A stretch of 64,000 nt of DNA from assembly GCF_000720135.1 (NCBI RefSeq), contig NZ_JOIU01000031.1, forward strand, positions 18,927 through 82,926, in the 5' to 3' direction. The DNA comes from Streptomyces sp. NRRL S-1022. Lineage in GTDB: Bacteria > Actinomycetota > Actinomycetes > Streptomycetales > Streptomycetaceae. A model generated the notes under the pieces. The model had not been told where the DNA came from. It made no database searches and saw only the letters and a program-made list of their open reading frames with translations. Below are positions 6,705-15,418 of the stretch, one piece after another (the first letter of the stretch is position 1; every line of letters begins with the position of its first letter). The position numbers and the translations under genes are program-made.

Positions 6705-8924
6705 CTACCCGCCGGCGGTTCCCAGTGTCTTCCAGAATCCGTCGAGCCAGGTCAGCGTGTCCCGCATGACGTAGTGGCCGGCGTTGGGGCGCAGCGCCGA
6801 CAGGAGGAAGGAGCGGGCTCCCTCGGAGGGGAGCCCCAGCACGGTGATGCGGGGTTCGACGCTGCCGTCGGCGCGGACCGGATGGAAGTCCGCACTGAGT
6901 TCGAGGCCGCCGGGCACGAAGTCCTCCCCGTCGGCCGAGGCGTTGCGCCACAGCCGGACCGTGCCGCTGGCCAGGAGGTTGCGGTAGAGGGGGAGGATGT
7001 CCGCACGCGGGTCGAACGGGTGCATGCGGGCGTCGACCAGGACGTCGACCGGCCGCACGAACCCGGTGTGCGGACCGTCCACGACGACGCGCCCGGTCGG
7101 CTCATCGGGGCGCACGCGCGCCTCCGGGCCGGCTCCCACGTCGAGCAGGCCGTGGTCGATCAGCGCCACGATCTTCGCCATGATCTCGGGGGCGGCTCCG
7201 TTGGCCAGCCGATTGTGGTGGCGTACGTAGCGGTTGAGGAACGTCCGCTGGGAGACGGCGGTCAGCCCCGCGTCGTCCACCGCGTACGAGATGACCGAGC
7301 GCAGGTCGCGCCAGACTCCGTCGGAAGCCGCCTTGTGCGGGTTCAGCCGGTTTCCCTGGCGCGCCCAGCGCTGGTCGCGGCCCATGAACTGCCGTACGGC
7401 GTCGCGGAACCGCCGCGGACCGGGCTGCGGGCTCACCGGGGCGACGGCGTCGTCCCAGCTGAACCGGTTGGCGGTGACGGCGCTGTCGAGGGCGGACGGC
7501 GAGGTGCGACCGTCCAGTGCGAGCTTCGGCGGCCGTGCCTGGTCCAGACAGTGCCGCACCTCCAGCTCCGCGTCCGCCCCGAAGACCACCCGGGTCCAGT
7601 GCAGCAGCACCTCCCGCACGGGCCAGGACACCGAGGACTGGGCCTCGGCGGCCGTGCGGGTGCCGCGCAGCACCGCGTCCAGGACCTCGGTGAGCTGGTC
7701 GACCGCTGTCTCCAGCCTCGCGACCAGGCAGTCGCGGTCCGTGCCGGAGGCCAGGGTGCCGGACAGGAACGCGAGGTAGTCCGGCATGACCCGCTGGGTC
7801 AGGAGCATGGTGGCCCCGGGACCGAACAGGGTGACGTAGTACAGGTGGGCCATCTCCAGGATCACCAGCGGCAGTACGTCCTTCTCGAAGTCGAGCTGCG
7901 GCTGCCGTTCGGTTTCTCCGCCCGGGTAGGGGCTGCCGACGTTGGCCCGGAGCTGGCGCACGGCTTCGTGCGTGAGGAAGGTGCCCTGGTGGTCACCGGA
8001 ACCGTCGCTCGGCTTGTGGTTGTCGGGCCGGGCGAAGGTGAACAGGCCGGATCCGCTGAAGGCGACGATGCCCGCCGGCTCGGCACCACTGGGCCGGTAC
8101 ACCAGGCCATCGCCCGGCACCGGTTCGAACCGGCCGCCGCGTCCCTCGGTCAGGTGGAGGATGGCGTCGATGGCGGTGAGGCCCATGCCCACGCAGCCCA
8201 CGACCTTCTCGGGGCCGCAGCGGTCGGGGCCGAGCCGCCGGTCCATCGGATACGGATGGGCGACATGGTGGGCGCCGCCGAAAGCGGCGCACTTGGCGAG
8301 CCGCCGTCCGGTCGGGCTCCGCTCCGGGTCGTGGTGGGAGTGCCCGGTGAGCAGCAGCACCTCGTCGGCGGGGTGGCGCTCGCCGTCGGCGGTCACGACG
8401 GTGAGCCCGTCCTCGCACGACTCGACCTCCACGACCTCCGCCTGGTGCAGGCGGAGGCCGGCCGCGGGGTGGCGGCGCAGGTCCTCGGCGAACGTGTCGA
8501 ACATGTCGCGCAGGGCGAGCCCGTGCACGTACCGCCTGGGCCAGTCCTCCGGTGCCAGGTCGAAGTCCGGGTCGCCGGTGGCCTCGAAGCGGCTGCGGCA
8601 CCACTCGTGGAGGGTGGGCCGCTCCGCCGCCGGTCGCAGCGGCCCGGCCCCGGCGACGGTCTCGTCGGCCGCGAAGCTCACCTGGGAACCGATCCGGTTG
8701 AGGTAACTGGTCCGGGCCTGTGCGGGGCTGTGCGCCAGCCCCGCGCCGAACTCCCCGGTCCGTTCGAAAACCGCTACCTCCAGCCCCTGTCCGGGGCCCA
8801 GCCTGCCGATCGTCGCCGACAGCCGCTCCAGGGCGTACGTCGCCCGCGGGCCGCCGCCGACGAGGGCGAGCCGATAAGGGCGCCCGGCCGGCGCGGCCCG
8901 GCCCGATACGTCAGGGGTGGTCAC
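6705..8924 (-). CDS. Large FAD/NAD(P)-binding protein, candidate N-oxygenase
   Basis: 739 aa, last gene of the minus-strand phosphonate operon, GTG start 31 bp after the transaminase gene. The first Rossmann motif is L-A-L-V-G-G-G-P-R-A-T-Y-A-L-E-R-L (about residues 19-35) and a second nucleotide motif V-G-C-V-G-M-G-L-T-A-I-D-A-I lies mid-protein. This is the FAD-NAD(P)-binding family of Pfam PF13454. As I recall, that family includes flavin N-monooxygenases such as the nitrosuccinate synthases of cremeomycin and fosfazinomycin pathways. By position it could oxidise the amino group of 2-aminoethylphosphonate or an acylated derivative, but family members are diverse and no substrate residues can be read. 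The long C-terminal third has no recognised motif. Confidence 0.75.
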   Translation of the reverse strand: MTTPDVSGRAAPAGRPYRLALVGGGPRATYALERLSATIGRLGPGQGLEVAVFERTGEFGAGLAHSPAQARTSYLNRIGSQVSFAADETVAGAGPLRPAAERPTLHEWCRSRFEATGDPDFDLAPEDWPRRYVHGLALRDMFDTFAEDLRRHPAAGLRLHQAEVVEVESCEDGLTVVTADGERHPADEVLLLTGHSHHDPERSPTGRRLAKCAAFGGAHHVAHPYPMDRRLGPDRCGPEKVVGCVGMGLTAIDAILHLTEGRGGRFEPVPGDGLVYRPSGAEPAGIVAFSGSGLFTFARPDNHKPSDGSGDHQGTFLTHEAVRQLRANVGSPYPGGETERQPQLDFEKDVLPLVILEMAHLYYVTLFGPGATMLLTQRVMPDYLAFLSGTLASGTDRDCLVARLETAVDQLTEVLDAVLRGTRTAAEAQSSVSWPVREVLLHWTRVVFGADAELEVRHCLDQARPPKLALDGRTSPSALDSAVTANRFSWDDAVAPVSPQPGPRRFRDAVRQFMGRDQRWARQGNRLNPHKAASDGVWRDLRSVISYAVDDAGLTAVSQRTFLNRYVRHHNRLANGAAPEIMAKIVALIDHGLLDVGAGPEARVRPDEPTGRVVVDGPHTGFVRPVDVLVDARMHPFDPRADILPLYRNLLASGTVRLWRNASADGEDFVPGGLELSADFHPVRADGSVEPRITVLGLPSEGARSFLLSALRPNAGHYVMRDTLTWLDGFWKTLGTAGG

Positions 8925-8955
8925 CAGTTACCTCATTCAGTCAGGCGGAATCGGT

Positions 8956-10071
8956 TCAGACTCGGGACGGGAGGAGAGCGGCCAGCACGACGAGGAAGCG
9001 GTCGATGTCCGACTCCGTCATGCCGCCCATGGTGGACAGCCGGAAGAAGTCCCGGGCCAGCCGCTCCTGGGCGCTGTAGATGACGAACCCTGCCGCTCGC
9101 AGCGCCCGGTGGAGTTCGGCGTAGCTGCTGTCCGCGGGGATGCGCACGGCGGTGAGCCCTGCCGCGCGCTGCCCGGGCGGCAGCAGGAGTTGCAGGCCGA
9201 GCGCCTCCAGGCCGGTGCGCAGCCGCTCGGCGAGGGCGGTGTAGCGGGCGTGGCGTGCCTCCCACCCTTCGGCGAGCGCGAGATCGAGCGCCGTGTCGAA
9301 GGCGTAGTAGGCGGGGATCCCGGGGGTGAAGGCGGGGGCCGCGGCCTTTTCCTGGGCGGTGTAGTGCCGGTAAAGGTCCAGGTAGTACGTGCGTCCCTGG
9401 GCGCCGCCGAGCCCTTCGAAGGCACTCCTCGCCGCGCTGACGAAGGCGAGGCCGGGGGCGCCTTCCAGGCACTTGTTGGCGGATCCGGCGAGCCAGTCGA
9501 TGCCGTCCCCGGCGAGGGAGAGGCGTTCGGCACCGATGGTGCTGACGGCGTCGACGATGACCTGGCAGCCGTACGCGTGGGCGATCCGGGCGACCGCGGC
9601 GACATCGTTGAGCATGCCGCTGCTGGTCTCGTGGTGCACCACGCCGACATGGGTGAGCTCCGGGTCCGCGGCCAGCGCCGCCTCGACCCGTGCGAGGTCG
9701 AGGGCGGTGGCCCAGCCGAATGCGAGGCGACGGGTGCGGATGCCGTGGGCGGCCGCGATGTGCTTGAAGCGCTCGCCGTAGTGGCCGTTGTCGAGGACGA
9801 GCAGCGCGCCGCCGGCGGGTACCGCCGAGCTGATGGCGGCCTCCACCGCGCTCGTACCCGACCCGGTCAGGATGACGGAGGTGTGCTGCTCGCCGCCGCC
9901 CGCGACCAGCGTGGTCTTGTGGCGTACCCGGGTGAGGAGTTCGGAGAACTCCGGCTCGCGATGGCACATGTCGGGGCCGGCGAGTGCCGCGCGGACCCGG
10001 TCGTCGGTGATGACCGGCCCCGGGTTCATCAGCACCAGCCGGGTGTGCGGGGCGCCGTTGACGTCGTTCAC
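8956..10071 (-). CDS. 2-aminoethylphosphonate--pyruvate-type aminotransferase (PhnW-like)
   Basis: 371-aa class V PLP aminotransferase. N-terminal L-V-L-M-N-P-G-P-V is the family hallmark. The PLP lysine is Lys200 in G-S-A-N-K-C-L-E-G, with Asp174 in V-I-V-D-A-V-S-T to hold the pyridine nitrogen. In phosphonate pathways it converts phosphonoacetaldehyde to 2-aminoethylphosphonate using an amino donor; PhnW runs the reverse in catabolism. Co-location with PEP mutase and phosphonopyruvate decarboxylase argues for the biosynthetic direction. Start GTG at 10071 overlaps the stop of the decarboxylase gene by GTGA (10068-10071), indicating translational coupling. Confidence 0.9.
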   Translation of the reverse strand: MNDVNGAPHTRLVLMNPGPVITDDRVRAALAGPDMCHREPEFSELLTRVRHKTTLVAGGGEQHTSVILTGSGTSAVEAAISSAVPAGGALLVLDNGHYGERFKHIAAAHGIRTRRLAFGWATALDLARVEAALAADPELTHVGVVHHETSSGMLNDVAAVARIAHAYGCQVIVDAVSTIGAERLSLAGDGIDWLAGSANKCLEGAPGLAFVSAARSAFEGLGGAQGRTYYLDLYRHYTAQEKAAAPAFTPGIPAYYAFDTALDLALAEGWEARHARYTALAERLRTGLEALGLQLLLPPGQRAAGLTAVRIPADSSYAELHRALRAAGFVIYSAQERLARDFFRLSTMGGMTESDIDRFLVVLAALLPSRV

Positions 10072-11198
10072 CGGGAGACCGCCTCCATGAACCGGGCCGC
10101 TGACTGTGGTGGGCGCAGGGCCGGGCGGCCCAGGCGCGGGTCGGAGCCGGAGGCGATGCGGACCCGGATCAGCTGTGGGCCACCGTCCTGCTGCGCCTGC
10201 CGCACCGCGGCACGCAGCCCGCGCGCATCGGACACGTCGTACGTCGCCCGGTAGCCGCAGGCCGTCGCGATCGCGCAGAAGTCCACTCCGGCCGACGCGG
10301 TGGGCTGACCTCCGGTGGACTCGTACGCCTCGTTGTCGAGCAGGATGTGGGTGAGGCCGGTGGGCTTCTGGCGGCCGACGGCGGCCATCGCCTCCAGCCG
10401 CATGAGGGCGGCCCCGTCCCCGTCGAGGACGGCGACCGGGCGTCCCTCGGTGTACAGCGCGACGCCGAGCGCGACGCTGGAGGCGCACCCCATCGACCCG
10501 ACGACGTAGAGGTTCTCGGGCCGGTCGAAGTCGCGTTCCAGTTCCCGGGCGGTCTTGCCGGTGGTCGCGACGAGCAGGGTCCTCGGATCCATCGCCTCGA
10601 CGACCTGGCCGATCGCCTCGGCCCGCAGCATGAGCCCGGGGTGGCGGGCCGCGGGTTCGGCGGTGGGGTGCGGGTAGGGGGAGATGGCGCCCTTGGGAAC
10701 GACGAAGGCGAACGGCAGGCCGGTCGCCGCCATGTGCTCGGCCGCCGCGTCGAGGCGCTCGGCGAAGCGGGCGGGGTCGTCGGGGAGAAGCTCGTTGCGG
10801 ATGCCCATGGTGGTGAGCAGGCCCGGGGTGATCTCACCCATCAGCTCGTGCTGCGGCTCGTCCGGACTGCCGGGGCGGCCCCGCCAGGTGACGAACAGCA
10901 GCACGGGCAGGCGAAGGGTGTGGCAGAGCGACGTCAGCGGGTTGACCGTGTTGCCGAGCCCCGAGTTCTGCAGGATGACGACGGGACTGCGGCCGGCCAG
11001 GTGCGCGCCGGCCGCGATGGCGACGGCCTCGCCCTCGTTGGCGGCGATGACGTAGTCCTGCGGGTGCTCGGCCTCCAGGCAGGTGATGACCGGCCCGAGG
11101 AACGAGCAGGGCACTCCGGTGAACGGGCCGAAGCCGCGCTCGCGGAGCAGGTCCACCACGGCACTGGGCGCGAGACCGGCTGTGGTCGCGGTGGTCAA
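10068..11198 (-). CDS. ppd: Phosphonopyruvate decarboxylase
   Basis: 376-aa thiamine-diphosphate enzyme that decarboxylates phosphonopyruvate to phosphonoacetaldehyde, the step that pulls the unfavourable PEP mutase reaction forward. The pyrimidine-domain Glu55 is in A-N-E-G-E-A-V-A. The ThDP/Mg motif begins G260-D-G and ends about 29 residues later in L-L-D-N. The length is that of single-chain Ppd enzymes. Start is a TTG at 11198 that overlaps the TGA of the mutase gene (TTGA) and has AGGAGG upstream; no better ATG/GTG exists. Second of four tightly coupled phosphonate genes. Confidence 0.93.
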   Translation of the reverse strand: MTTATTAGLAPSAVVDLLRERGFGPFTGVPCSFLGPVITCLEAEHPQDYVIAANEGEAVAIAAGAHLAGRSPVVILQNSGLGNTVNPLTSLCHTLRLPVLLFVTWRGRPGSPDEPQHELMGEITPGLLTTMGIRNELLPDDPARFAERLDAAAEHMAATGLPFAFVVPKGAISPYPHPTAEPAARHPGLMLRAEAIGQVVEAMDPRTLLVATTGKTARELERDFDRPENLYVVGSMGCASSVALGVALYTEGRPVAVLDGDGAALMRLEAMAAVGRQKPTGLTHILLDNEAYESTGGQPTASAGVDFCAIATACGYRATYDVSDARGLRAAVRQAQQDGGPQLIRVRIASGSDPRLGRPALRPPQSAARFMEAVSR

Positions 11199-12790
11199 CG
11201 GACCTCCTCCTGACCGGTGAGCAGTCCGGCGGCGTGTTCGGCGTCGGCCACGGTGCGCAGCTCCATCCACCCGGAGCCGATCTCGACGGCGCCCACCTGG
11301 TGGCCTCCCTCGACGAGGTCTATCAGCAGGTCGGCGAGGGTGGCGGTGCTGCCGTTGGCGCGGCGCTTGTCCGCGGCCTCGCGCAGCGCGGCGAAGCCCT
11401 TCGGGGAGAACACCGCGGCACCGGCGAACTCGCCGCAGGCGTCCTGCCCCCCGACACCGGTGACCCGGCTGCCGTCACCGGTGGACAGCCTGCGGCCCTC
11501 GTGCGCGCGGGAGTCGAGGTGCAGCGGCACGGCGTCGGCGCGGTGTCGTCCGACGGCCACGTCCGCCAGGACGGTCACATCGCCGCCGGCGGCGAGCAGC
11601 CGGGTCAGCGGCTCGCTCTGGACGTACGCGTCGGAGGAGAGCAGCAGCGTGGCACTCGACTGGCTGGCGGGCAGTTCGAGGACGGCACCGGCCGCGTCGG
11701 TGTGCCCGGCGAGCACCGCCGTGTCCTGCGGACGCTGCGCGGGCAGGTCCCCGGACGTGGCGAGGGACACCGATTCGATGCCCGAGCGGCGCAGCTCCGC
11801 GGTCTGCCGGTCGAGGAGGACCGCCGTGTGCGCGGAGGGCGCCTCGGCACCCGGTACGACGGCGGCGCGCGCCCGGCTCTCGAAGGGGGTGATGAACTCG
11901 GCCTCGTGGCGCTTCTGCGTCGCCATGCCCTGCAGGTCGAAGACGGTGGCCAGCGGAGCGATGCGGTCCTCGACGCCGGTGGTGCGGTCGTGCCGCAGGA
12001 TCGTCCGGAAGGTGTCGTCGACGGCGGTGATGCCGGCTCGCAGACCGTGGTTGGCGTAGATCACCAGTTTGGCGCCCGCCTCGCCGAGTTCGGTCGCGGT
12101 GATCGTGTGGTACGTCGTGGGGACGACCACCACGGGGGTGGGCAGCTGCCACTCCCGCAGGAACTGCAGGACGGGTTCCGGGGAGGCGCCCTTGGCGTGG
12201 ATGAGCACGGCGTCCGCTCCGGCCTTCGCGTAGGCCTCGCCCCGGCGCAGTGCCTCGTCCATGCCCCAGCCCGCGATGAGCGCCTCGATGCGGGCGATGA
12301 CCATGAGGCCCGGGTGGCGCTGGGCTTCCTTGGCCGCCGCGAGCTTGCCGCAGAACTCGCCGACGGGGGCGAGTTCCTGCCGACCCGGTATGAAGCTGTT
12401 GACCTTGGGGAAGCGTTTGTCCTCGATGGACACCGCGGCGATGCCCGCCGCCTCGTAGCGGCGGATCATGTTCATCACGTTGTGGGCGTTGCCGTACCCG
12501 GCGTCGCAGTCGGCGACGACGGGTACGTCGACGGCGGCGGCCATCGAGGCGGCCACGCCCAGCAACTCGCTCATCGTGAGGATGTCGGTGTCGGGGACGC
12601 CTTGCGAGGCGGAGACCTCCAGGCCGCTGGACCAGACACCGTCGAACCCGGCACGTTCGGCGAGCCGGGCTCCGAGCGGGTTGTGGGCGCCGGCGATACG
12701 GACCACGCCGGGCCGTGCGAACAGTTCGCGCAGACGGTCCGCCGCGGAGCGGACGCTCACCGGACTTGCTTCTGTCGTCGCGGCACTCAT
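11195..12790 (-). CDS. pepM: Phosphoenolpyruvate phosphomutase with degenerate C-terminal nucleotidyltransferase-like domain
   Basis: 531 aa. PEP mutase makes the C-P bond by converting PEP to phosphonopyruvate. Residues 1-300 are a complete mutase of the isocitrate-lyase fold: metal-binding A-D-C-D-A-G-Y-G (93-100) and the diagnostic E-D-K-R-F-P-K-V-N-S at 123-132, which separates true mutases from lyases. Residues about 305-531 occupy the position of the nucleotidyltransferase domain found in bifunctional PepM proteins, but the Mg-NTP loop (normally G-x-G-x-R) is replaced by V-V-P-G-A-E-A-P-S, so cytidylyl or other NTP transfer is unlikely. Start ATG at 12790 follows AGGAGA. A 109-bp gap separates it from the MFS gene upstream. 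Confidence 0.93.
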   Translation of the reverse strand: MSAATTEASPVSVRSAADRLRELFARPGVVRIAGAHNPLGARLAERAGFDGVWSSGLEVSASQGVPDTDILTMSELLGVAASMAAAVDVPVVADCDAGYGNAHNVMNMIRRYEAAGIAAVSIEDKRFPKVNSFIPGRQELAPVGEFCGKLAAAKEAQRHPGLMVIARIEALIAGWGMDEALRRGEAYAKAGADAVLIHAKGASPEPVLQFLREWQLPTPVVVVPTTYHTITATELGEAGAKLVIYANHGLRAGITAVDDTFRTILRHDRTTGVEDRIAPLATVFDLQGMATQKRHEAEFITPFESRARAAVVPGAEAPSAHTAVLLDRQTAELRRSGIESVSLATSGDLPAQRPQDTAVLAGHTDAAGAVLELPASQSSATLLLSSDAYVQSEPLTRLLAAGGDVTVLADVAVGRHRADAVPLHLDSRAHEGRRLSTGDGSRVTGVGGQDACGEFAGAAVFSPKGFAALREAADKRRANGSTATLADLLIDLVEGGHQVGAVEIGSGWMELRTVADAEHAAGLLTGQEEVR

Positions 12791-12899
12791 GCCGATTCTC
12801 CTAGTGCGTGAGGGGGCGGCGCAGCGTCGTTGGGGCAGCCCACCGGGTGTGGTTTCGGTGTGGTTGACGGGAGGAGGGCCCGGGGGGCGGGCCGCCCGG

Positions 12900-14489
12900 T
12901 CACTGGTGCTTCGCGGTCTTCCCCGGACCGATGGCGAGACCTGCCAGGGCTCCCGCGGCGGCCACGGCCGCGGTGGCCAGCAGCGCGTACTGCATGCCCT
13001 CCAGGAAGACCGACCGGCTGACCCGGGCCAGGAGTTCCTGCGCGGCGCCGGGCAGGCCGAGGTCGGGGGACAGCCCGACGGCAGCCTTGCGGGCGGCCGC
13101 GTCGGCTTGCTCCGGGGACAGGGCGAGACCCTTGGCGGCGAGCCGTCCGGACAGCACCGACGCGGTGTGCGCGGCGATGACCGTGCCCGCGGTGGCGACA
13201 CCCAGGCTGCCGCCGATCTGCATGGCGGTCTGTTGCATGCCGCCCGCGACGCCCGACAGTTCCATCGGAGCGCTGCTCATGACGAGTTTGGTGCCGCCCA
13301 CCATGACCGGGCTGAAGCCGACGCCCAGGAGGAAGAAGTAGAGCGTCATCTCCACGGTACCGGTGTGGGCGTCCAGTTGGGCGAGCGCGGCCATGGCGGC
13401 AGCGATGGCACCGAGCCCCAGGACGACGGGGGTGCGCGGGCCCGAACGGCTGATCCACAGGGCGGCCGGGGGCGCACCGACGATCATCAGGAGGGTCAGC
13501 GCCAGCACCCGTACGCCCGACTGGGCCGGGGTCAGCCCGAGCACGTTCTGCAGGTAGAACACCAGCACGAACGGGGCGGCGACCATCACGAAGCCCATGA
13601 CGACCATGGTGAAGACGCCGACGGAGAACCGTACCGACCGGAAGATCCGCAGGGGCACCAGCGGGTCGGCCGCACGCCCCTGCCACCAGACGAATCCGGT
13701 GAGGAGTACGGCGGCGGCCGTCAGCGCGAGCAGGGTGACGGTGTCCGCCCAGCCGCGGTGCGGGACTTCGGCCAACCCCCAGACGAGCGAGCAGAGGGCG
13801 CCCGCGAGGACCACCGTGCCGGTGACGTCGAACCTGCCGACGGCGCCGTCGGCGCGCACGTCGCGCAACACGGTGAGCCCGAGTACCAACGCGATCGCGC
13901 CGAGCGGCACGTTCAGGAAGAACACCCAGCTCCAGTCGGCGTGTTCGACGATCAGGCCGCCGACGACCGGGCCCGCCGCCGTGGACGCCGCGATGACCGC
14001 GCTGCGCACGGCGATCGGCATGTTGAGCCGCTCGGCCGGGAAGGCGCTGCGCAGCAGCCCCAGTGTGGCCGGCTGCATCAGCGCGCCGAAGGCGCCCTGG
14101 GCGATGCGCAGACCGACGACCCAGCCCAGGCTCCCGGACAGTCCGATGGCCACCGACGTCGCGGTGAACCCCGCGACTCCGGCGAGGAAGACGTTGCGGT
14201 GGCCGAAGCGGTCACCGAGCCTTCCCGCGGTGATGAGCAGCGCGGCGACGGTCAGGAGGTAGCCGTTGGTCACCCACTGGATGCCGGTCAGGTCGGCCCC
14301 CAGGGCGTCCTGCATCGCGGGCTGGGCGACGGCGACGATCATCCCGTCCAGCGAGACCATCATCGCGCCGACCGACAGCGTGATCAGGGTCAGCCACGCG
14401 TGTCCGCGCACAGTTCGCCGGGCCGGCCGGGCAGGCTGCCGCTCGGCCGGCCCGTCCGGGCGCGGCCTCGGGCGGAGGTCCTCAGTCAT
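12900..14489 (-). CDS. MFS drug/product exporter, DHA2 type with 14 predicted membrane helices
   Basis: 529-aa major facilitator protein resembling EmrB/QacA proton antiporters. After a cytosolic Arg/Pro-rich N-terminus come regular hydrophobic helices, with L-S-V-G-A-M-M-V-S-L-D-G-M-I-V in helix 1, R-L-G-D-R-F-G-H-R motif A in the first loop and an extended C-terminal pair of helices. Start ATG at 14489 overlaps the stop of the fatty-acid hydroxylase-like gene by four bases (14486-14489). Position in the phosphonate operon suggests export of, or self-resistance to, the final product. Confidence 0.9.
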   Translation of the reverse strand: MTEDLRPRPRPDGPAERQPARPARRTVRGHAWLTLITLSVGAMMVSLDGMIVAVAQPAMQDALGADLTGIQWVTNGYLLTVAALLITAGRLGDRFGHRNVFLAGVAGFTATSVAIGLSGSLGWVVGLRIAQGAFGALMQPATLGLLRSAFPAERLNMPIAVRSAVIAASTAAGPVVGGLIVEHADWSWVFFLNVPLGAIALVLGLTVLRDVRADGAVGRFDVTGTVVLAGALCSLVWGLAEVPHRGWADTVTLLALTAAAVLLTGFVWWQGRAADPLVPLRIFRSVRFSVGVFTMVVMGFVMVAAPFVLVFYLQNVLGLTPAQSGVRVLALTLLMIVGAPPAALWISRSGPRTPVVLGLGAIAAAMAALAQLDAHTGTVEMTLYFFLLGVGFSPVMVGGTKLVMSSAPMELSGVAGGMQQTAMQIGGSLGVATAGTVIAAHTASVLSGRLAAKGLALSPEQADAAARKAAVGLSPDLGLPGAAQELLARVSRSVFLEGMQYALLATAAVAAAGALAGLAIGPGKTAKHQ

Positions 14490-15418
14490 GCGAGAGCTTC
14501 ACTGGTCCTCCCGGCGCCGGCGTCGGCCTGGCCCGGCCCGCCGTGGCCCTGCTCCGGGGTCCGTTCCTCGGCGGGCTTCCAGCCGGGCGGTCCGAAGACG
14601 TAGGCGAGCTTGTGCCTGACGGTGCGGGCCTGGCGCACGTCGCGGAACATGGTGGCGAACTCGTGCACCTGTACGTGCCAGATGCTGTAGCTGTCGATCT
14701 GCTTGGTCAGACCGTACGTCGGGCGCTGCACCTCGGGCTGGAAGGTGCCGAAGAGGCGGTCCCAGATGATCAGGATGCTGCCGAAGTTCTTGTCGATGTA
14801 CTCGGGTTCGGTGCCGTGGTGCACGCGGTGGTGGGACGGCGTGACGAAGACGTACTCGATGAACCGGGGCAGCTTCCCGATCTTCTCCGTGTGGGAGAAC
14901 AGCCCGTACAGCAGGTGGATCGAGTGCATGGAGAAGACGAGGGCGGGGTGCACGCCGAAGAGGGGCAGCGGGAACCAGATCGCCTTCTCGAACCACTGCG
15001 CCCACTTGCGGCGCAGCGCCGTGGAGAGGTTGAAGTACTGGCTGGAGTGATGGACCTGGTGACCCGCCCAGATCAGCCGGATGGCGTGGGAGGCCCGGTG
15101 GTAGACGTAGAGCAGCAGCTCGACGGCGAAGAAGACGAGGACCAGGGTCATCCAGTTCGTCGAGGACAGGTGCCACGGGGCGAGGTACTCGTAGACGAGC
15201 AGGTAGAGAGCGAGGGCCAGGGTGCGCAGCAGGGTGGAGGAGATCAGCGAGCCCAGGCCGGTGAGGATGCTCGTCCGGTGGTCCCGCAGGTCGTACCCGG
15301 TCTGCTCCTCGTCGTCGCTGAACTTCATCGCCACCAGCTCGATGACGATCAGCAGTGCCATCGCGGGAAGGGCGTAGACCGCCGGGTCGTGCAGTCGGTC
15401 CATCACCTTGTCGAGCAT
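14486..15418 (-). CDS. Sterol desaturase / fatty-acid hydroxylase family di-iron membrane protein
   Basis: 310-aa integral membrane protein with the complete eight-histidine set of the family: H-R-A-S-H, H-Q-V-H-H-S-S and H-H-R-V-H-H-G. These ligate two irons that activate O2 for hydroxylation or desaturation of an alkyl chain or lipid. Several hydrophobic helices surround the boxes, and the last about 30 residues are Gly/Pro-rich and soluble. The start ATG has AGAGGAG upstream. It is first in the minus-strand operon that continues into the exporter and phosphonate genes, which implies that the phosphonate product carries an alkyl chain modified by this enzyme. Exact chain position is unknown. 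Confidence 0.88.
   Translation of the reverse strand: MLDKVMDRLHDPAVYALPAMALLIVIELVAMKFSDDEEQTGYDLRDHRTSILTGLGSLISSTLLRTLALALYLLVYEYLAPWHLSSTNWMTLVLVFFAVELLLYVYHRASHAIRLIWAGHQVHHSSQYFNLSTALRRKWAQWFEKAIWFPLPLFGVHPALVFSMHSIHLLYGLFSHTEKIGKLPRFIEYVFVTPSHHRVHHGTEPEYIDKNFGSILIIWDRLFGTFQPEVQRPTYGLTKQIDSYSIWHVQVHEFATMFRDVRQARTVRHKLAYVFGPPGWKPAEERTPEQGHGGPGQADAGAGRTSEALA

Noticed and set aside
6699..9083. Long open frame of 794 codons on the plus strand
   Set aside because: It is antisense to the FAD enzyme gene, has no family motif and arises from high third-position GC. The minus-strand frame carries clear Rossmann motifs.
12468..14603. 711-codon plus-strand frame opposite the MFS gene
   Set aside because: Low-complexity Arg/Gly/Asp/His composition typical of a shadow frame. 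The minus-strand product has membrane helices and MFS motifs.
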